Part shown: positions 49,072 through 58,264 of the stretch, piece by piece
Position numbering within the stretch: position 1 is the first letter of the stretch
How the letters are laid out: each line of letters opens with the position of its first letter
Assembly (NCBI GenBank): GCA_022565695.1
Contig: JAIUME010000001.1
Coordinates: 682,001 to 746,000 of the forward strand
Length of the DNA stretch: 64,000 nt
Direction of reading: 5' to 3'
DNA from: Alcanivorax sp.
Lineage (GTDB): Bacteria > Pseudomonadota > Gammaproteobacteria > Pseudomonadales > Alcanivoracaceae
Position numbers and translations under genes: made by a program
The notes under the pieces: model-generated
What the model was told of the DNA's origin: nothing
Database searches by the model: none
The model's input: only the letters and a program-made list of their open reading frames with translations

Positions 49072-50124
49072 ATGCAAATGATCAGACTGCTTGGCTTACT
49101 GATGCTGCTGTCCGCCGCGTTCCCTGCGCAGGCGGCGGTGATTCTGCTTTATCACCACGTCAGCGATTCGACCCCTGCGTCGACCTCCGTGACCCCGGCG
49201 CAATTCCGCGAACATCTGCAACGGCTTGATGATGAGGGTTTTGAAGTCGTGCGCCTTGATGAGCTGGTTCAGCGTGTCAGGGATGGCGCCGATCCGCGGG
49301 AAAAGCTGGCCAGTATCACCTTTGATGATGCTTACGAGAGCATCATTGATAACGGTATCCCGATGCTGGAAGAGCGTGGCTGGCAGGCCACCGTGTTCGT
49401 TGCCACGGAGCCGGTGCAACAGCGTCGCAGACCGATGATGAGCATCGACCAGGTGCGGGCGCTGCATGAGCGCGGCCATCTGGTAGTGAACCACAGCCAC
49501 ACGCATCCGCACCTGGTGCGCCGCCAGGACGGCGAGTCCCGGCGTGCCTGGCGCAACCGTATCAGCCAGGATGTGCAGCGCGGGCAGGCCTTGCTGGAAG
49601 AATGGATCGGTGAGTCGCTGCCGAAGTATTTTGCCTATCCCTACGGCGAGCATGATCCGGCGGTGCGCGAGCTGCTGGGGAGCCTCGGGTACAAGGGCTT
49701 TGCCCAGCGCAGTGGCGCCCTGGACAGCAATGTGGATTGGCTGGATGTGCCACGTATCCCGGTGAACCGGCAGTTCGCGGACTGGGACGGGCTGGGTGAC
49801 AAGGTGCGTGCGTTACCGATGCCGGTGTCTCGCGTTACGCCTGACAGCAGCATCACTGAGGAAGACCGCCCCTCGTTCGAGTTGGTGCTGCCGCAGAACT
49901 GGCAACGCCGCGGGCTGAACTGTTTCGCACGTGGGCAAGCGGCGAAGACTGAGTGGACGTCTGCGGATGGCGCGGACCGTGTCCGGGTCACGCCAGCGCG
50001 GGATCTTGCCCCGGGACGCAGCCTGGTCAACTGTACGGCCAGTGCGGGTGAGGGGCGCTTCTACTGGTACTCACACCTGTGGATGCGCAAGGAAGCCGAC
50101 GGGCGCTGGTATCCGGAGCAGTAG
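49072..50124 (+). CDS. Polysaccharide deacetylase family protein, exported
   Basis: About 350 residues with a signal peptide (IRLLGLLMLLSAAFPAQAA). NodB-type domain: AVILLYHHVSDSTP, the catalytic/metal Asp pair in SITFDDAYESI and metal His pair in NHSHTHPHL, then YFAYPYGEHDP. This is like the N-terminal half of PgaB. The C-terminal ~100 residues (after VTPDSSITEEDRP) are beta-rich and not recognised. Periplasmic; likely acts on an N-acetylated glycan. Several start codons lie within 10 bases; 49072 is chosen arbitrarily among them. Confidence 0.83.
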   Translation: MQMIRLLGLLMLLSAAFPAQAAVILLYHHVSDSTPASTSVTPAQFREHLQRLDDEGFEVVRLDELVQRVRDGADPREKLASITFDDAYESIIDNGIPMLEERGWQATVFVATEPVQQRRRPMMSIDQVRALHERGHLVVNHSHTHPHLVRRQDGESRRAWRNRISQDVQRGQALLEEWIGESLPKYFAYPYGEHDPAVRELLGSLGYKGFAQRSGALDSNVDWLDVPRIPVNRQFADWDGLGDKVRALPMPVSRVTPDSSITEEDRPSFELVLPQNWQRRGLNCFARGQAAKTEWTSADGADRVRVTPARDLAPGRSLVNCTASAGEGRFYWYSHLWMRKEADGRWYPEQ

Positions 50125-50134
50125 CCCGGCATCG

Positions 50135-50172
50135 ATAGTCCGGGCTCAATAGTCCGGGCTCAATAATCCGGG
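50135..50172. repeat. 14-bp tandem repeat between convergent genes
   Basis: ATAGTCCGGGCTCA occurs twice perfectly (50135-50148, 50149-50162) and a third time partly (ATAATCCGGG, 50163-50172). The repeat spans the stop codon of the Bax-like gene (50160-50162), and AGCCCGG at 50123 can pair with CCGGGCT in the first copy. Confidence 0.88.
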
Positions 50173-50951
50173 AATTGGCCCAGGTCGTTGACCCGAATGA
50201 CGCTGCGAATGTGGCTGATATAGGTGTCGCCGATTTCGGCATACCCGGATAACCCCGCCGCCATGACATGCCCACTGGGCGAGGCGCCTTCCCGCCGTTG
50301 CCGCTCACGCAGTGCACGCAGCTCACGGTAAGTGGGATGCGAGTTCAGATTGCGCATGTAGCTGGCGACTGCCGCCTCCAGGGAATCGAATCGCTCCACT
50401 TCATAGCGCGCACCCAGCGGGCGTCGTGCGGGCACGACGCCGCAGCCCGGGCGGAAGCACCACTGGCCGAAATAGTTGTTGGCTTCTTCTGCAAAGCGCG
50501 AGGTGCCCCAGGCGGACTCCAGTGCGCCCTGGGCCAGCGCCAGATCCGCAGGCACGATGTCCACCCGGCGCAGCAGCGTATCCAGCCACCCTGCGGAAAT
50601 ATCCTCTGCCTCGTCCGGCACCGACAGTCTGTAGCGAGTGGCTTGTTCTGTAAGCCACGTATATTCGCTGTCTGTGACCTGTTCGCCATCGACTATTCGC
50701 TCGCGAATCGCCTGGGCCTGCTCCCGGTCGGCCAGCAGGGCCCGGTTGTTGGCTTGCACAGCCGGCAGCATCATATTGATGAACAGGGCCTTGCGGGCCT
50801 CGGTCTCGTCATCCGGAATGGGCCAGACGGGCGGCTCCTCCGGTTCCGGCTGATAATCCATCTGGATCTGCCAGTGCAGAATCAGCGTGGGCGTCAGCGC
50901 GACCAGAAGCAGGCCGAGCAGGGCAGCGGCAATCAGTGAGTAGTGTTTCAA
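50160..50951 (-). CDS. Bax-like glucosaminidase-domain protein
   Basis: 263 residues: one N-terminal membrane anchor (LIAAALLGLLLVALTPTLIL) followed by a periplasmic helical region and a glucosaminidase-type domain with the likely catalytic Glu in AQGALESAWGTSRFA and NNYFGQWC. The C-terminus has AAGLSGYAEIGDTYISHIRS. Resembles E. coli Bax. Probably acts on peptidoglycan. Its 3' end lies in the 14-bp repeat. Confidence 0.83.
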   Translation of the reverse strand: MKHYSLIAAALLGLLLVALTPTLILHWQIQMDYQPEPEEPPVWPIPDDETEARKALFINMMLPAVQANNRALLADREQAQAIRERIVDGEQVTDSEYTWLTEQATRYRLSVPDEAEDISAGWLDTLLRRVDIVPADLALAQGALESAWGTSRFAEEANNYFGQWCFRPGCGVVPARRPLGARYEVERFDSLEAAVASYMRNLNSHPTYRELRALRERQRREGASPSGHVMAAGLSGYAEIGDTYISHIRSVIRVNDLGQFPDY

Positions 50952-51029
50952 TCCGTCTCTTCCGGCAAAGGGGATGCTGGCCGGAGGGGGAGAGCCCGCC
51001 GGGGCAGAAGTATTGCAGTCTTCAGTGAG

Positions 51030-51380
51030 TCAGGCACCCAGCGCGTCGGTCCTGGCGGCGCAGATGAAGTCATTGCGGTGCAGGCCGGCAATCTTGTGGC
51101 TCCACCAGATCACGGTGACCTTGCCCCACTCCGTCAGCAGTGCCGGATGATGCCCTTCCGCCTCCGCCAGATCTGCCACTTTCTGAGTGAACGCCATGGC
51201 CTGGACGAAGTTGCCGAACGCGAAGCTGCGCTCCAGCTTCTGCACGCCATTTTCCTCGATCAACTTCCACTCCGGCAACGATTGCCGCCATTCGCGGATC
51301 TGGGCGTCCGTCGCGCGCGGGGCGTCTGCCCGGCATGCTTCACAGCTTTCCTGGGCGAGTGTGTTCGGCTCGGAAGACAT
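51030..51380 (-). CDS. phhB: Pterin-4a-carbinolamine dehydratase
   Basis: 116 residues. The family core is [18 protein letters not shown] with the His pair, then [18 protein letters not shown]. It dehydrates the 4a-hydroxypterin formed by phenylalanine hydroxylase; a phhA gene is not in this window, so it may serve another pterin enzyme or lie apart. Slightly longer N-terminus than usual (a Cys-containing tail [14 protein letters not shown]). Confidence 0.93.
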   Translation of the reverse strand: MSSEPNTLAQESCEACRADAPRATDAQIREWRQSLPEWKLIEENGVQKLERSFAFGNFVQAMAFTQKVADLAEAEGHHPALLTEWGKVTVIWWSHKIAGLHRNDFICAARTDALGA

Positions 51381-51411
51381 GTGTTTCTCCTTTCGGATTC
51401 GTTCAGGCGAT

Positions 51412-52149
51412 TCAGCCGGGGCTGCACAGCCTTTCAGGCCCGCGTGCCCCCGGCGCCATGCGTGCGAGGAGGCGCTGCAAGCGCTCCAGTTCCGATGCGT
51501 TGCGTTCTCGTCCGGGGATCGTCATGGCGTCCGCCAGGTGCAACAGCACGGATTTCATCTTTTCCGGCATCAGCACCGGCTGGCGGTGCTGCACCACGTA
51601 TATCATCGCACCCTGCTTGAACAGCAGAAACCCATAATAGTGTCTGCCGGCCACGGCACCAGCCTCTGGCTGCCGCGTCGGGTCCACATCCAGGCCGACG
51701 ATGGCGAACAGCGAGCGGGGATCGGCGTCCTGGAGGAACTCCCGATGCGCCGCCTCGACTGACGTGATCATGGCGGTCGGTGCGATCTTGTCGCGCAGAT
51801 AGTGGTTCAGCACCAGATTCATCAGGGTCAGATCCGAGGCAAAGCGCGGGGTCTCGAAGTTCGGGTTGCTCTCGGCGCGGTGGTAGTCGATGCGGAACAT
51901 GCGTCCGCTGCCATCCCAGAGGGTGGTGGAGCCGCCGTAGGCGTCACAGCGTTCCTCCAGGGTGACCTTGCCGCGGAAGGTATTGATCGACAGGTCCACT
52001 GCATAGGCCGCTGCGGGCGCGTAATAGATATCGCCGTCCCGCTCGCCCTGCAAGCGTTGGCAGCCGCTGGCAAGCGCTACGGTGATCAGAAGAGTGGCAA
52101 GGGTGAATGCGCGCAGATGGCGCGGCCCGGGGGTTTGAGCTGTTGTCAT
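51412..52149 (-). CDS. Lipoprotein of unknown function
   Basis: 245 residues with a signal peptide and lipobox ASGC near residue 29. The mature part has [40 protein letters not shown] and [24 protein letters not shown], reading as a mixed alpha/beta globular domain. I do not recognise the family. It is on the same strand as phhB, 31 bp upstream of it. Confidence 0.7.
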   Translation of the reverse strand: MTTAQTPGPRHLRAFTLATLLITVALASGCQRLQGERDGDIYYAPAAAYAVDLSINTFRGKVTLEERCDAYGGSTTLWDGSGRMFRIDYHRAESNPNFETPRFASDLTLMNLVLNHYLRDKIAPTAMITSVEAAHREFLQDADPRSLFAIVGLDVDPTRQPEAGAVAGRHYYGFLLFKQGAMIYVVQHRQPVLMPEKMKSVLLHLADAMTIPGRERNASELERLQRLLARMAPGARGPERLCSPG

Positions 52150-52232
52150 GGTACTCGCCCTGATTCTTGTTATTGGTGTCGAGGACTGGGTGTTTCAGGA
52201 GAATAGCACGAAGCGCGGGCAATATAGGAGCA

Positions 52233-52260
52233 CCTGCGCCAGCCGGTGGGTTGGCGCAGG
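52233..52260 (-). terminator. Terminator-like hairpin after the acyl-CoA dehydrogenase gene
   Basis: CCTGCGCCA (52233-52241) pairs with TGGCGCAGG (52252-52260) with a 10-nt loop. It lies 40 bp past the stop of the gene at 52301 (minus strand). No T run follows, so its role is uncertain. Confidence 0.4.
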
Positions 52261-52300
52261 GCCTCACGGAAGAGACGGTTGAGGTTCCGCCGGGATCTGC

Positions 52301-53542
52301 TCAGTCGCGGCTGAGTAGATCCCGGGCAATGGCAATGATCTGCATTTCGTCGGTGCCGGCGTATATCTGCAGGATCTTGGCGTCGCGCATCAGCTGCTCC
52401 ACCCGGGATTCCCGCATGTAGCCATAGCCGCCGTGGATCTGCACGGCTTCAGTGCTGACCTCCATCGCGGTCTGGGCGGCGTAGAGTTTCATGGCGGAGG
52501 CTTCCGCCATGGTCATCAGCTTGCCGCTGGCCACGGTTTCCAGGTAGCGGAATACCATGTTCTGCAGATTCATGCGGGCCACTTCCATCTTGGCCAGCTT
52601 CAGCTGAATCAGCTGGTTCTGGCCGATGGGGCGGCCGAACTGGGAGCGGTCCTTTGCGTACTGCACAGACAGCTCCAGTGCGCGCTCCACCATGCCCAGC
52701 GCCATGGCAGCGACCCCGGCACGTTCCTGCATGAAGGTCGCTTTGGCGCCGGAGCGGCCGTAGCTGTCCTCGCTGCCGCCCAGCAGGCGATCAACGCCGA
52801 CCTTTACATCACTGAGGAACAGCTCACCCGTGGGAGAGGCGCCAATCCCCATTTTCTTGAAGGGTTTTGATTGCTCCAGGCCGGGCATGCCCTTGTCGAG
52901 AATAAAGGACACGATCTTGCGATCCTGGGGGGATACGCCTTCTTCATCCAGCTTGCAGATCAGGATGATGGTGTCCGCATACGGCCCGTTGGTGATCCAG
53001 GTCTTGCTGCCGTTGATGATGTAGCCACCCTGGCCATCACGTTTGGCCAGCGTCTTCATCTGCCCGAAGGCATCAGAGCCGGAATTCGGCTCGGAGATCG
53101 CCCAGGCGCCGATTTTCTCCATGGTCAGCAGTGGCAGCGCCCAGCGCTCCTTCTGCTCGGTGGTGCCTTTGCTCATGATGGCGCCGCCACCCAGCCCCAT
53201 GGACACACCCATGGCGGTCACCAGGCCCTGACAGTGCCGGCACAGCTCGATGATCGGGATCATGGTCATCGCGGCCTGCTCGCCAGCGCCGGCGGAGGGG
53301 CCGTCCTTCTTCTTGTCCTCGACCTGCTCCCCGGCCGCGATGGCTTTCTCCCGGGCGATCTGCTTGTCGAAGTTCTGCTTCGCCATCACATCCATGCCGA
53401 AGGTCTTGATCATCTTGCGCAGGATGTCGTAGGGCGGTACGCCGTTGTATTCGATGTCATCCAGATGCGGCACGACCTCTTTCTGGACGAAGTCCCGCAC
53501 CATGCCCTGAATCATGCGCTGTTGTTCATTCCACTCGATCAT
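52301..53542 (-). CDS. Acyl-CoA dehydrogenase
   Basis: About 413 residues from the ATG at 53542 (MIEWNEQQRM). FAD-linked enzyme of fatty- or branched-acyl-CoA oxidation: GAWAISEPNSGSDAFG, GGYIINGSKTWITNG, KDRSQFGRPIGQNQLIQ and QIHGGYGYMRESRVEQLMRD. At the usual C-terminal catalytic Glu position (IYEGT) this protein has Ala395 (IYAGTDEMQ); instead Glu273 in FMQERAGVA sits where isovaleryl-CoA and long-chain dehydrogenases carry their base. A Lys-rich insertion (about residues 60-92) is unusual. A PsrA-like palindrome lies upstream. Confidence 0.93.
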   Translation of the reverse strand: MIEWNEQQRMIQGMVRDFVQKEVVPHLDDIEYNGVPPYDILRKMIKTFGMDVMAKQNFDKQIAREKAIAAGEQVEDKKKDGPSAGAGEQAAMTMIPIIELCRHCQGLVTAMGVSMGLGGGAIMSKGTTEQKERWALPLLTMEKIGAWAISEPNSGSDAFGQMKTLAKRDGQGGYIINGSKTWITNGPYADTIILICKLDEEGVSPQDRKIVSFILDKGMPGLEQSKPFKKMGIGASPTGELFLSDVKVGVDRLLGGSEDSYGRSGAKATFMQERAGVAAMALGMVERALELSVQYAKDRSQFGRPIGQNQLIQLKLAKMEVARMNLQNMVFRYLETVASGKLMTMAEASAMKLYAAQTAMEVSTEAVQIHGGYGYMRESRVEQLMRDAKILQIYAGTDEMQIIAIARDLLSRD

Positions 53543-53590
53543 GGATGTTTCTCCTGGAAATTGAGCCCTGGAACCGGAAAGGGCGGCTGA

Positions 53591-53608
53591 TTCAAACAAC
53601 CGTTTGAT
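53591..53608. promoter_or_regulatory. PsrA-like operator upstream of the acyl-CoA dehydrogenase
   Basis: CAAAC-AACC-GTTTG (53593-53606) within a longer symmetrical stretch TTCAAAC / GTTTGAT. This fits the motif (C/G)AAAC-N2-4-GTTT(G/C) described for PsrA, the TetR-type regulator of beta-oxidation in pseudomonads. It lies about 58 bp before the start codon. Confidence 0.6.
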
Positions 53609-53646
53609 TAACAGCCTACAGCAGCCTGCCGTGAAGTCACATGACC

Positions 53647-54354
53647 TTAAAGGACAGCTGGACTGGACTCTTTGCCCTGCGGCAGGGGGACTGCCTGAAT
53701 GGTAATGGGCGCCTCGCCGGTGACTTCCATGGCAAAGCCGGTGGCGTCACAGCGTGCGGCCATCTCGATATCTGCCGCGCGCAGGCGGGGGTTGCGGCCC
53801 TCCAGGAACTTGACGGCAGAGCGCGCCTGGCAGGTCCGGGTTCTGGCCTGGTCCCGGCTGATACCGGGGCCGCCGAGCAGGAGACTGAGGTATTCGGCGC
53901 ATGCCATATCCTCGTCCCCGGTGGGGTGAGAGGCCACCAGCAGCACATGATCCGGGTTGCGGGCCATGATGGCCTGAGCGGTTGCCTGGGCGCTGATCAG
54001 ACCGGTGACAAACAGCCCGGCACAGGGCCGCGCGTTGAGGGTGGCTTTCATGCCATTGGTTGTGCGCATGATCAGGGTGCGTCCGGCGATATCCGCGTTG
54101 TCCACCTCCCAGGGGGAGTTACCGAAATCGAACCCGTCGATCGGCAGCGCGTCGATCTCCCCGGCGAGCAGCGCCCGGGGATACTGCTCGCGCATCGCAA
54201 AGGCCTGCTCCGCAGTCTCTACCGGCAGTATCTGCGTGACGCCGCGGGTGAACGCGAAGTGGGTGGTGGTGAACGCCCGGATCACATCAATGACGACGGT
54301 GATGCCATCCGGGTTCGCTGGCGGGTAATGGCCCTGGTAAATCGTAATGTCCAA
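53647..54354 (-). CDS. 2-phosphosulfolactate phosphatase-like protein (ComB family)
   Basis: About 235 residues. I propose the TTG at 54354 as start: it gives (M)DITIYQGHYPP, leaves a 25-bp gap to the upstream gene and has AAGGTAG just before it; the ATG at 54423 would overlap that gene by 44 bp. ComB-family signatures: VVIDVIRAFTTTHFAF near residue 23, GEIDALPIDGFDFGNSPWE, LIMRTTNGMKA. In methanogens ComB works in coenzyme M synthesis, but bacterial homologues are widespread without that pathway, and no other com-type gene is seen here. Physiological substrate unknown. Confidence 0.82.
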   Translation of the reverse strand: MDITIYQGHYPPANPDGITVVIDVIRAFTTTHFAFTRGVTQILPVETAEQAFAMREQYPRALLAGEIDALPIDGFDFGNSPWEVDNADIAGRTLIMRTTNGMKATLNARPCAGLFVTGLISAQATAQAIMARNPDHVLLVASHPTGDEDMACAEYLSLLLGGPGISRDQARTRTCQARSAVKFLEGRNPRLRAADIEMAARCDATGFAMEVTGEAPITIQAVPLPQGKESSPAVL

Positions 54355-54379
54355 TATGGCTACCTTTAGATACCTTGAT

Positions 54380-54940
54380 TCAGAACAGCAGGCCGACACC
54401 CCAGGTGGCGTTATTGAAGGCATCGTCCTTGCCGCTGTAGCGTTCCACCGAGATGGTGAAGGTGATGCGGTCCGCCAGCAGCAGCCGCTGGCGCGGTGTG
54501 CTTTCCTGGGTCAGGAAATCGACGATGGAGCGAAAGTTGAAATCCGAGCGCAGCCGCAGCAGTTCACCCTGATTCCCGTAACCGCCCTGGAACTGGATGA
54601 TGCGACCGAAGCCCACGCCCGCGTAGACATTGTTGACGCGTTTATCGGCGACTCGCTCGGCATCCGCATCGGGTGTGGCAGAGCGGGCGTCGCCAAAGGA
54701 CTTGCTGCCCACGCCGGCATTCAGCGCCACGCTGGAATAATTGGCATCAACAAAGAAGCCGGTTTCCACGCTCGCATTCGGATCGACCCGGCCGACGGAA
54801 AGCACGGTGCCCCGAATCAGATGGACGCCCTCGTAGCGGCCCTGGTCGGCTGTCGCCGTGCTGGTGCCCAGGCTGGCAGCCAGACAGACAAGTGCAGACA
54901 GGATGGTTCTGGTCGTTTTTGTATTGATGCTGCATTTCAT
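54380..54940 (-). CDS. Exported beta-rich protein of unknown function
   Basis: About 186 residues from the ATG at 54940 with a signal peptide (RTILSALVCLAASLGTSTATA). The rest is beta-rich with alternating aromatic residues (VYAGVGFGRIIQFQGGYGNQ, DRITFTISVERYSG) and ends NNATWGVGLLF, with a terminal Phe as in outer-membrane barrel proteins. No family recognised. It is 25 bp upstream of the ComB-like gene on the same strand. Confidence 0.68.
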   Translation of the reverse strand: MKCSINTKTTRTILSALVCLAASLGTSTATADQGRYEGVHLIRGTVLSVGRVDPNASVETGFFVDANYSSVALNAGVGSKSFGDARSATPDADAERVADKRVNNVYAGVGFGRIIQFQGGYGNQGELLRLRSDFNFRSIVDFLTQESTPRQRLLLADRITFTISVERYSGKDDAFNNATWGVGLLF

Positions 54941-55021
54941 GATGAGAGCCCCACACAACCGGCCGGCTTCATACCGACTCTTGTTCGCGCATTATGCCGT
55001 GTCTGCCGGGTAATGCGTAGA

Positions 55022-55822
55022 TCAGTAATCCGAGGGCCCGGGCAGGGTGCGTGCCAGTGCCCACACATCGACCCGCGCCGCGCCTGCGCGCAGTAATGCC
55101 AGGCTGGCGGCCTGTGCCGTACTGCCGGTGGTCACGACATCGTCGATCAGCGCCAGATGCAGCCCTGTCACCGGGCGGCTGACGACCAGGGCATTGCGCA
55201 GATTGCGAAGCCGGGCGCTGGCGCCAAGCCCCTGCTGGGAGGGTGTGGCAGCGGGGCGGATCAATGCCGGTAACACGGGGATATCCAGCGTGGTCGCAGC
55301 GGTTTCAGCCAGGCGTGCAGCGGGGTTGAAGCCGCGCCACCACAACCGCCGCCAGTGCAGCGGCACGGGCACCAGGGCCTCCGGGCGGGGCACAGCCAGG
55401 TTGTCGTTGGCGATCTGTGCCAGCTGTGTTTGCCACAGGTGGAGCAAGGGTCTCTCCAGCGCCAGCCGCCGCTGGCGCTTGTAGCCCAGCACCAGCACAT
55501 CGAGCGGAAACTGGTAAGCGAAGGGGGCAACCACCCGATCAAATGACGGCGGGCGGCGCAGGCAGCGTCCGCAGAGCGGCGGCAATGCAGGTGCCCCCTC
55601 CGCACCTCCGGTACGGTCCTGAGCGGTCATCAGGGGCAAGCCACAGCGGCAGGCGCTGCAGCCGGCCTGCTGCGAGTTTTGTTGCCACACCGGCATAGGC
55701 CTTATGTCTGTCAGGCAGCCGGCACATAGTCCGGTGTGGACCTCTGCGGGCAGGCGACACAGCGGGCAGGGCGGCTTTAACAGGTTAAAAATTGCCCATT
55801 CGTAAACTTTTGAGAGGTTCAT
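55022..55822 (-). CDS. comF: ComF family phosphoribosyltransferase-like protein
   Basis: 266 residues. N-terminal Cys-rich zinc element (PPCPLCRLPAEVHTGLCAGC and a second pair SACRCGLP, CGRCLR), then a type I phosphoribosyltransferase domain with the PRPP loop LALIDDVVTTGSTAQ. ComF is needed for DNA uptake in naturally competent bacteria; here it lies next to the type IV pilus-bearing genome's bio operon, divergent to bioB, a common gammaproteobacterial arrangement. Its start codon (55820-55822) falls within the BirA operator span. Confidence 0.93.
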   Translation of the reverse strand: MNLSKVYEWAIFNLLKPPCPLCRLPAEVHTGLCAGCLTDIRPMPVWQQNSQQAGCSACRCGLPLMTAQDRTGGAEGAPALPPLCGRCLRRPPSFDRVVAPFAYQFPLDVLVLGYKRQRRLALERPLLHLWQTQLAQIANDNLAVPRPEALVPVPLHWRRLWWRGFNPAARLAETAATTLDIPVLPALIRPAATPSQQGLGASARLRNLRNALVVSRPVTGLHLALIDDVVTTGSTAQAASLALLRAGAARVDVWALARTLPGPSDY

Positions 55823-55833
55823 CTGGTTGACAT
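55800..55833. promoter_or_regulatory. BirA operator between comF and bioB
   Basis: Half-sites TCGTAAACT (55800-55808) and GGTTGACAT (55825-55833) each match 7 of 9 bases of the BirA box TTGTAAACC / GGTTTACAA, with a 16-bp spacer as in known proteobacterial operators. The right half overlaps the -35 of the bioB promoter, a good place for repression by biotinyl-AMP-bound BirA. Confidence 0.75.
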
Positions 55834-55855
55834 GTCCCTGTCGGCTACCTAATCT
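55827..55855 (+). promoter_or_regulatory. Sigma-70 promoter of the bio operon
   Basis: TTGACA (55827-55832), exact 17-bp spacer, TAATCT (55850-55855). Start near 55862, about 26 nt before the bioB ATG. Confidence 0.85.
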
Positions 55856-55887
55856 GCCCCCAGACTAACCGCCCCGGAGCAGGGACC

Positions 55888-57054
55888 ATGACAGCCATTA
55901 CCGCCAGTTCGCCGACGACATCCGCCCCATCTTCTGTCAGCCAGGGCGCAAGCCGGGCCTCTGACCAGAACACTCGCCACGACTGGCGCCGGGATGAGAT
56001 CGAGGCACTGTTTTCCCTGCCCTTCAATGACCTCCTGTTCCAGGCTGCCTCTGTACATCGGGCCAACTTCGATCCGAATGCGGTGCAAGTGTCCACGCTG
56101 CTGTCCATCAAGACCGGTGCCTGCCCGGAAGACTGCAAATATTGCTCCCAGTCCGGGCACTACAACACCGAGCTCGAAAAAGAGAAGCTCCTCGAAGTAC
56201 AGAAAGTGATCGAGGAAGCGAAGCTGGCCAGGGAGAAAGGCGCGTCCCGTTTTTGCATGGGGGCCGCCTGGCGCAGCCCGCGGGAAAAGGACATGGCCTA
56301 TGTGCTGGAGATGGTCAAGCAGGTGAAGGCGCTGGGCATGGAAACCTGCATGACCCTGGGCATGCTCACCAAAGACCAGGCGGACTCGCTGGCGGACGCC
56401 GGTCTCGACTATTACAACCACAATCTGGACACCTCGCCGGAGTACTACGGCAAGGTCATCACAACCCGTACCTATGACGACCGCATCAACACCCTCGCCA
56501 ACGTTCGCGATGCCGGCATGAAAGTCTGCTGCGGTGGCATCGTCGGCATGGGCGAAGGCCGCCACGATCGCGTTGGCCTGCTCCAGCAGCTGGCCAACCT
56601 GCCGCATCACCCGGAATCCGTGCCCATCAACATGCTGGTCAAGATTGAAGGCACGCCGCTGGCGAATGTGGATGACCTGGACCCGTTCGAGTTCGTGCGC
56701 ACCATTGCCGTGGCCCGCATCCTGATGCCGCAATCGTTTGTGCGCCTGTCCGCAGGGCGTCAGGAAATGAACGACCAGACCCAGGCACTGTGTTTCATGG
56801 CCGGCGCCAATTCCATTTTTTATGGCGAGCGCCTGCTGACCACGGATAACCCCGAAGCGACCCATGATCGCCAACTGTTCAAGCGCCTGGGTATTCACCC
56901 GCTGACGCTGGAAACCGGCGACTATTCTGACGAAGCGGCGGAGCAGGCCCTGCAGGCGCAGATTGCCGGGCAGGAAGCAGAAGAGCAGGGGCTGTTCTAT
57001 GACGCCATGGGCAAACGCGCCGCCAAGCCGGTGCTGAACAAGCGCGTCTCCTGA
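55888..57054 (+). CDS. bioB: Biotin synthase
   Basis: A 388-residue radical-SAM enzyme that inserts sulfur into dethiobiotin. 4Fe-4S cysteines in [17 protein letters not shown]; further conserved parts are [43 protein letters not shown] and [14 protein letters not shown]. The first ~30 residues are a Ser/Thr/Ala-rich extension beyond most BioB proteins, but no later start fits better. Head of bioBFHCD, likely BirA-repressed. Confidence 0.97.
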   Translation: MTAITASSPTTSAPSSVSQGASRASDQNTRHDWRRDEIEALFSLPFNDLLFQAASVHRANFDPNAVQVSTLLSIKTGACPEDCKYCSQSGHYNTELEKEKLLEVQKVIEEAKLAREKGASRFCMGAAWRSPREKDMAYVLEMVKQVKALGMETCMTLGMLTKDQADSLADAGLDYYNHNLDTSPEYYGKVITTRTYDDRINTLANVRDAGMKVCCGGIVGMGEGRHDRVGLLQQLANLPHHPESVPINMLVKIEGTPLANVDDLDPFEFVRTIAVARILMPQSFVRLSAGRQEMNDQTQALCFMAGANSIFYGERLLTTDNPEATHDRQLFKRLGIHPLTLETGDYSDEAAEQALQAQIAGQEAEEQGLFYDAMGKRAAKPVLNKRVS

Positions 57055-57076
57055 GCGGGCGCGCCCTGCCGCCAGC

Positions 57077-58264
57077 ATGTCCGTAGCCACCGGCCCGACC
57101 GATTCTGCCCCCCCCTTCGATCTGGCGCCGGCGCTGGCCGCGCGCCGGCGCCTGCACCGTTACCGCCAGCGCCTCACCCAGAGCGCGCCCGCCGGACGCG
57201 AAGCGCTGGTGGACGGCAAGCGTTACCTGAATTTCTGTGCCAATGACTATCTTGGCCTGGCCAACCATCCGGAGGTGGTGCGCGCGCTGCAGACTGCTGC
57301 CCGGGACAGTGGCGCCGGGAGTGGCGCCTCCCATCTGGTGTGCGGCCACAGCCATCATCACCACGCCCTGGAAGAGGCCCTGGCAGATGCCACTGGCCGC
57401 CCCCGGGCGCTGCTGTTTTCCACCGGGTACATGGCCAACCTGGGCGTCATTGGCGCATTGCTCGACAAGCAGGATGCCGTATTGCAGGATCGCCTGAACC
57501 ATGCGTCCCTGATTGATGCCGGCCTTGCCTGCGGCGCCCGTTTCCGCCGCTACCTGCACAATGATCCCGCCAGTCTCGGCACCCAGCTCGACAAGGCTGG
57601 CGATGCCCGCCGCAAGCTGGTGGTCACCGATGGCATCTTCAGCATGGATGGCGATGCTGCGCCGCTGGGCGCGCTGTGTGATGCCGCCGAAGCCCGCAAC
57701 GCCTGGCTGATGGTGGATGATGCCCACGGCTTTGGCGTGCTCGGCCCCCGTGGCGCGGGGACGCCAACGGCACAGGGCGTGGCGGATCGGGTGCCGGTGT
57801 ATATGGCGACTCTCGGCAAGGCGCTGGGCAGCTTCGGTGCCTTTGTGGCGGGCAGTGACGATCTGATCGAGACGCTGATCCAGTTTGCCCGGCCCTACAT
57901 CTACACCACCGCCATGCCGCCGGCGGTGGCAGCGGCGACGCTGGTGAGCCTGCGGCTGACCGTGGCGGCGGATGACCGCCGGGAGCAACTCGCCGTGCAT
58001 ATCCGCCGCTTTCGCGAGGGCGCGGCACAACTTGGCTACACCCTGATGGATTCCGCGACCCCGATTCAGCCGCTGCTGATCGGCAGTGACGCCGATGCGG
58101 TAGCATTGAGTGAGCGGTTGCGGGAGCGCGGTTGCCTGATCTCCGCCATCCGCCCGCCCACGGTGCCCGAGGGCACCGCCCGGCTGCGCATTACCCTGTC
58201 TGCCGCCCACACGCAGCAGGATGTGGACACGCTGCTGGTCGCACTGGAGGAGAGCAAGCGCTGA
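57077..58264 (+). CDS. bioF: 8-amino-7-oxononanoate synthase
   Basis: A 395-residue PLP enzyme condensing pimeloyl-ACP/CoA with alanine. Visible: [43 protein letters not shown] and the PLP lysine in [14 protein letters not shown]. Overlaps bioH by one base (TGATG). Confidence 0.96.
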   Translation: MSVATGPTDSAPPFDLAPALAARRRLHRYRQRLTQSAPAGREALVDGKRYLNFCANDYLGLANHPEVVRALQTAARDSGAGSGASHLVCGHSHHHHALEEALADATGRPRALLFSTGYMANLGVIGALLDKQDAVLQDRLNHASLIDAGLACGARFRRYLHNDPASLGTQLDKAGDARRKLVVTDGIFSMDGDAAPLGALCDAAEARNAWLMVDDAHGFGVLGPRGAGTPTAQGVADRVPVYMATLGKALGSFGAFVAGSDDLIETLIQFARPYIYTTAMPPAVAAATLVSLRLTVAADDRREQLAVHIRRFREGAAQLGYTLMDSATPIQPLLIGSDADAVALSERLRERGCLISAIRPPTVPEGTARLRITLSAAHTQQDVDTLLVALEESKR

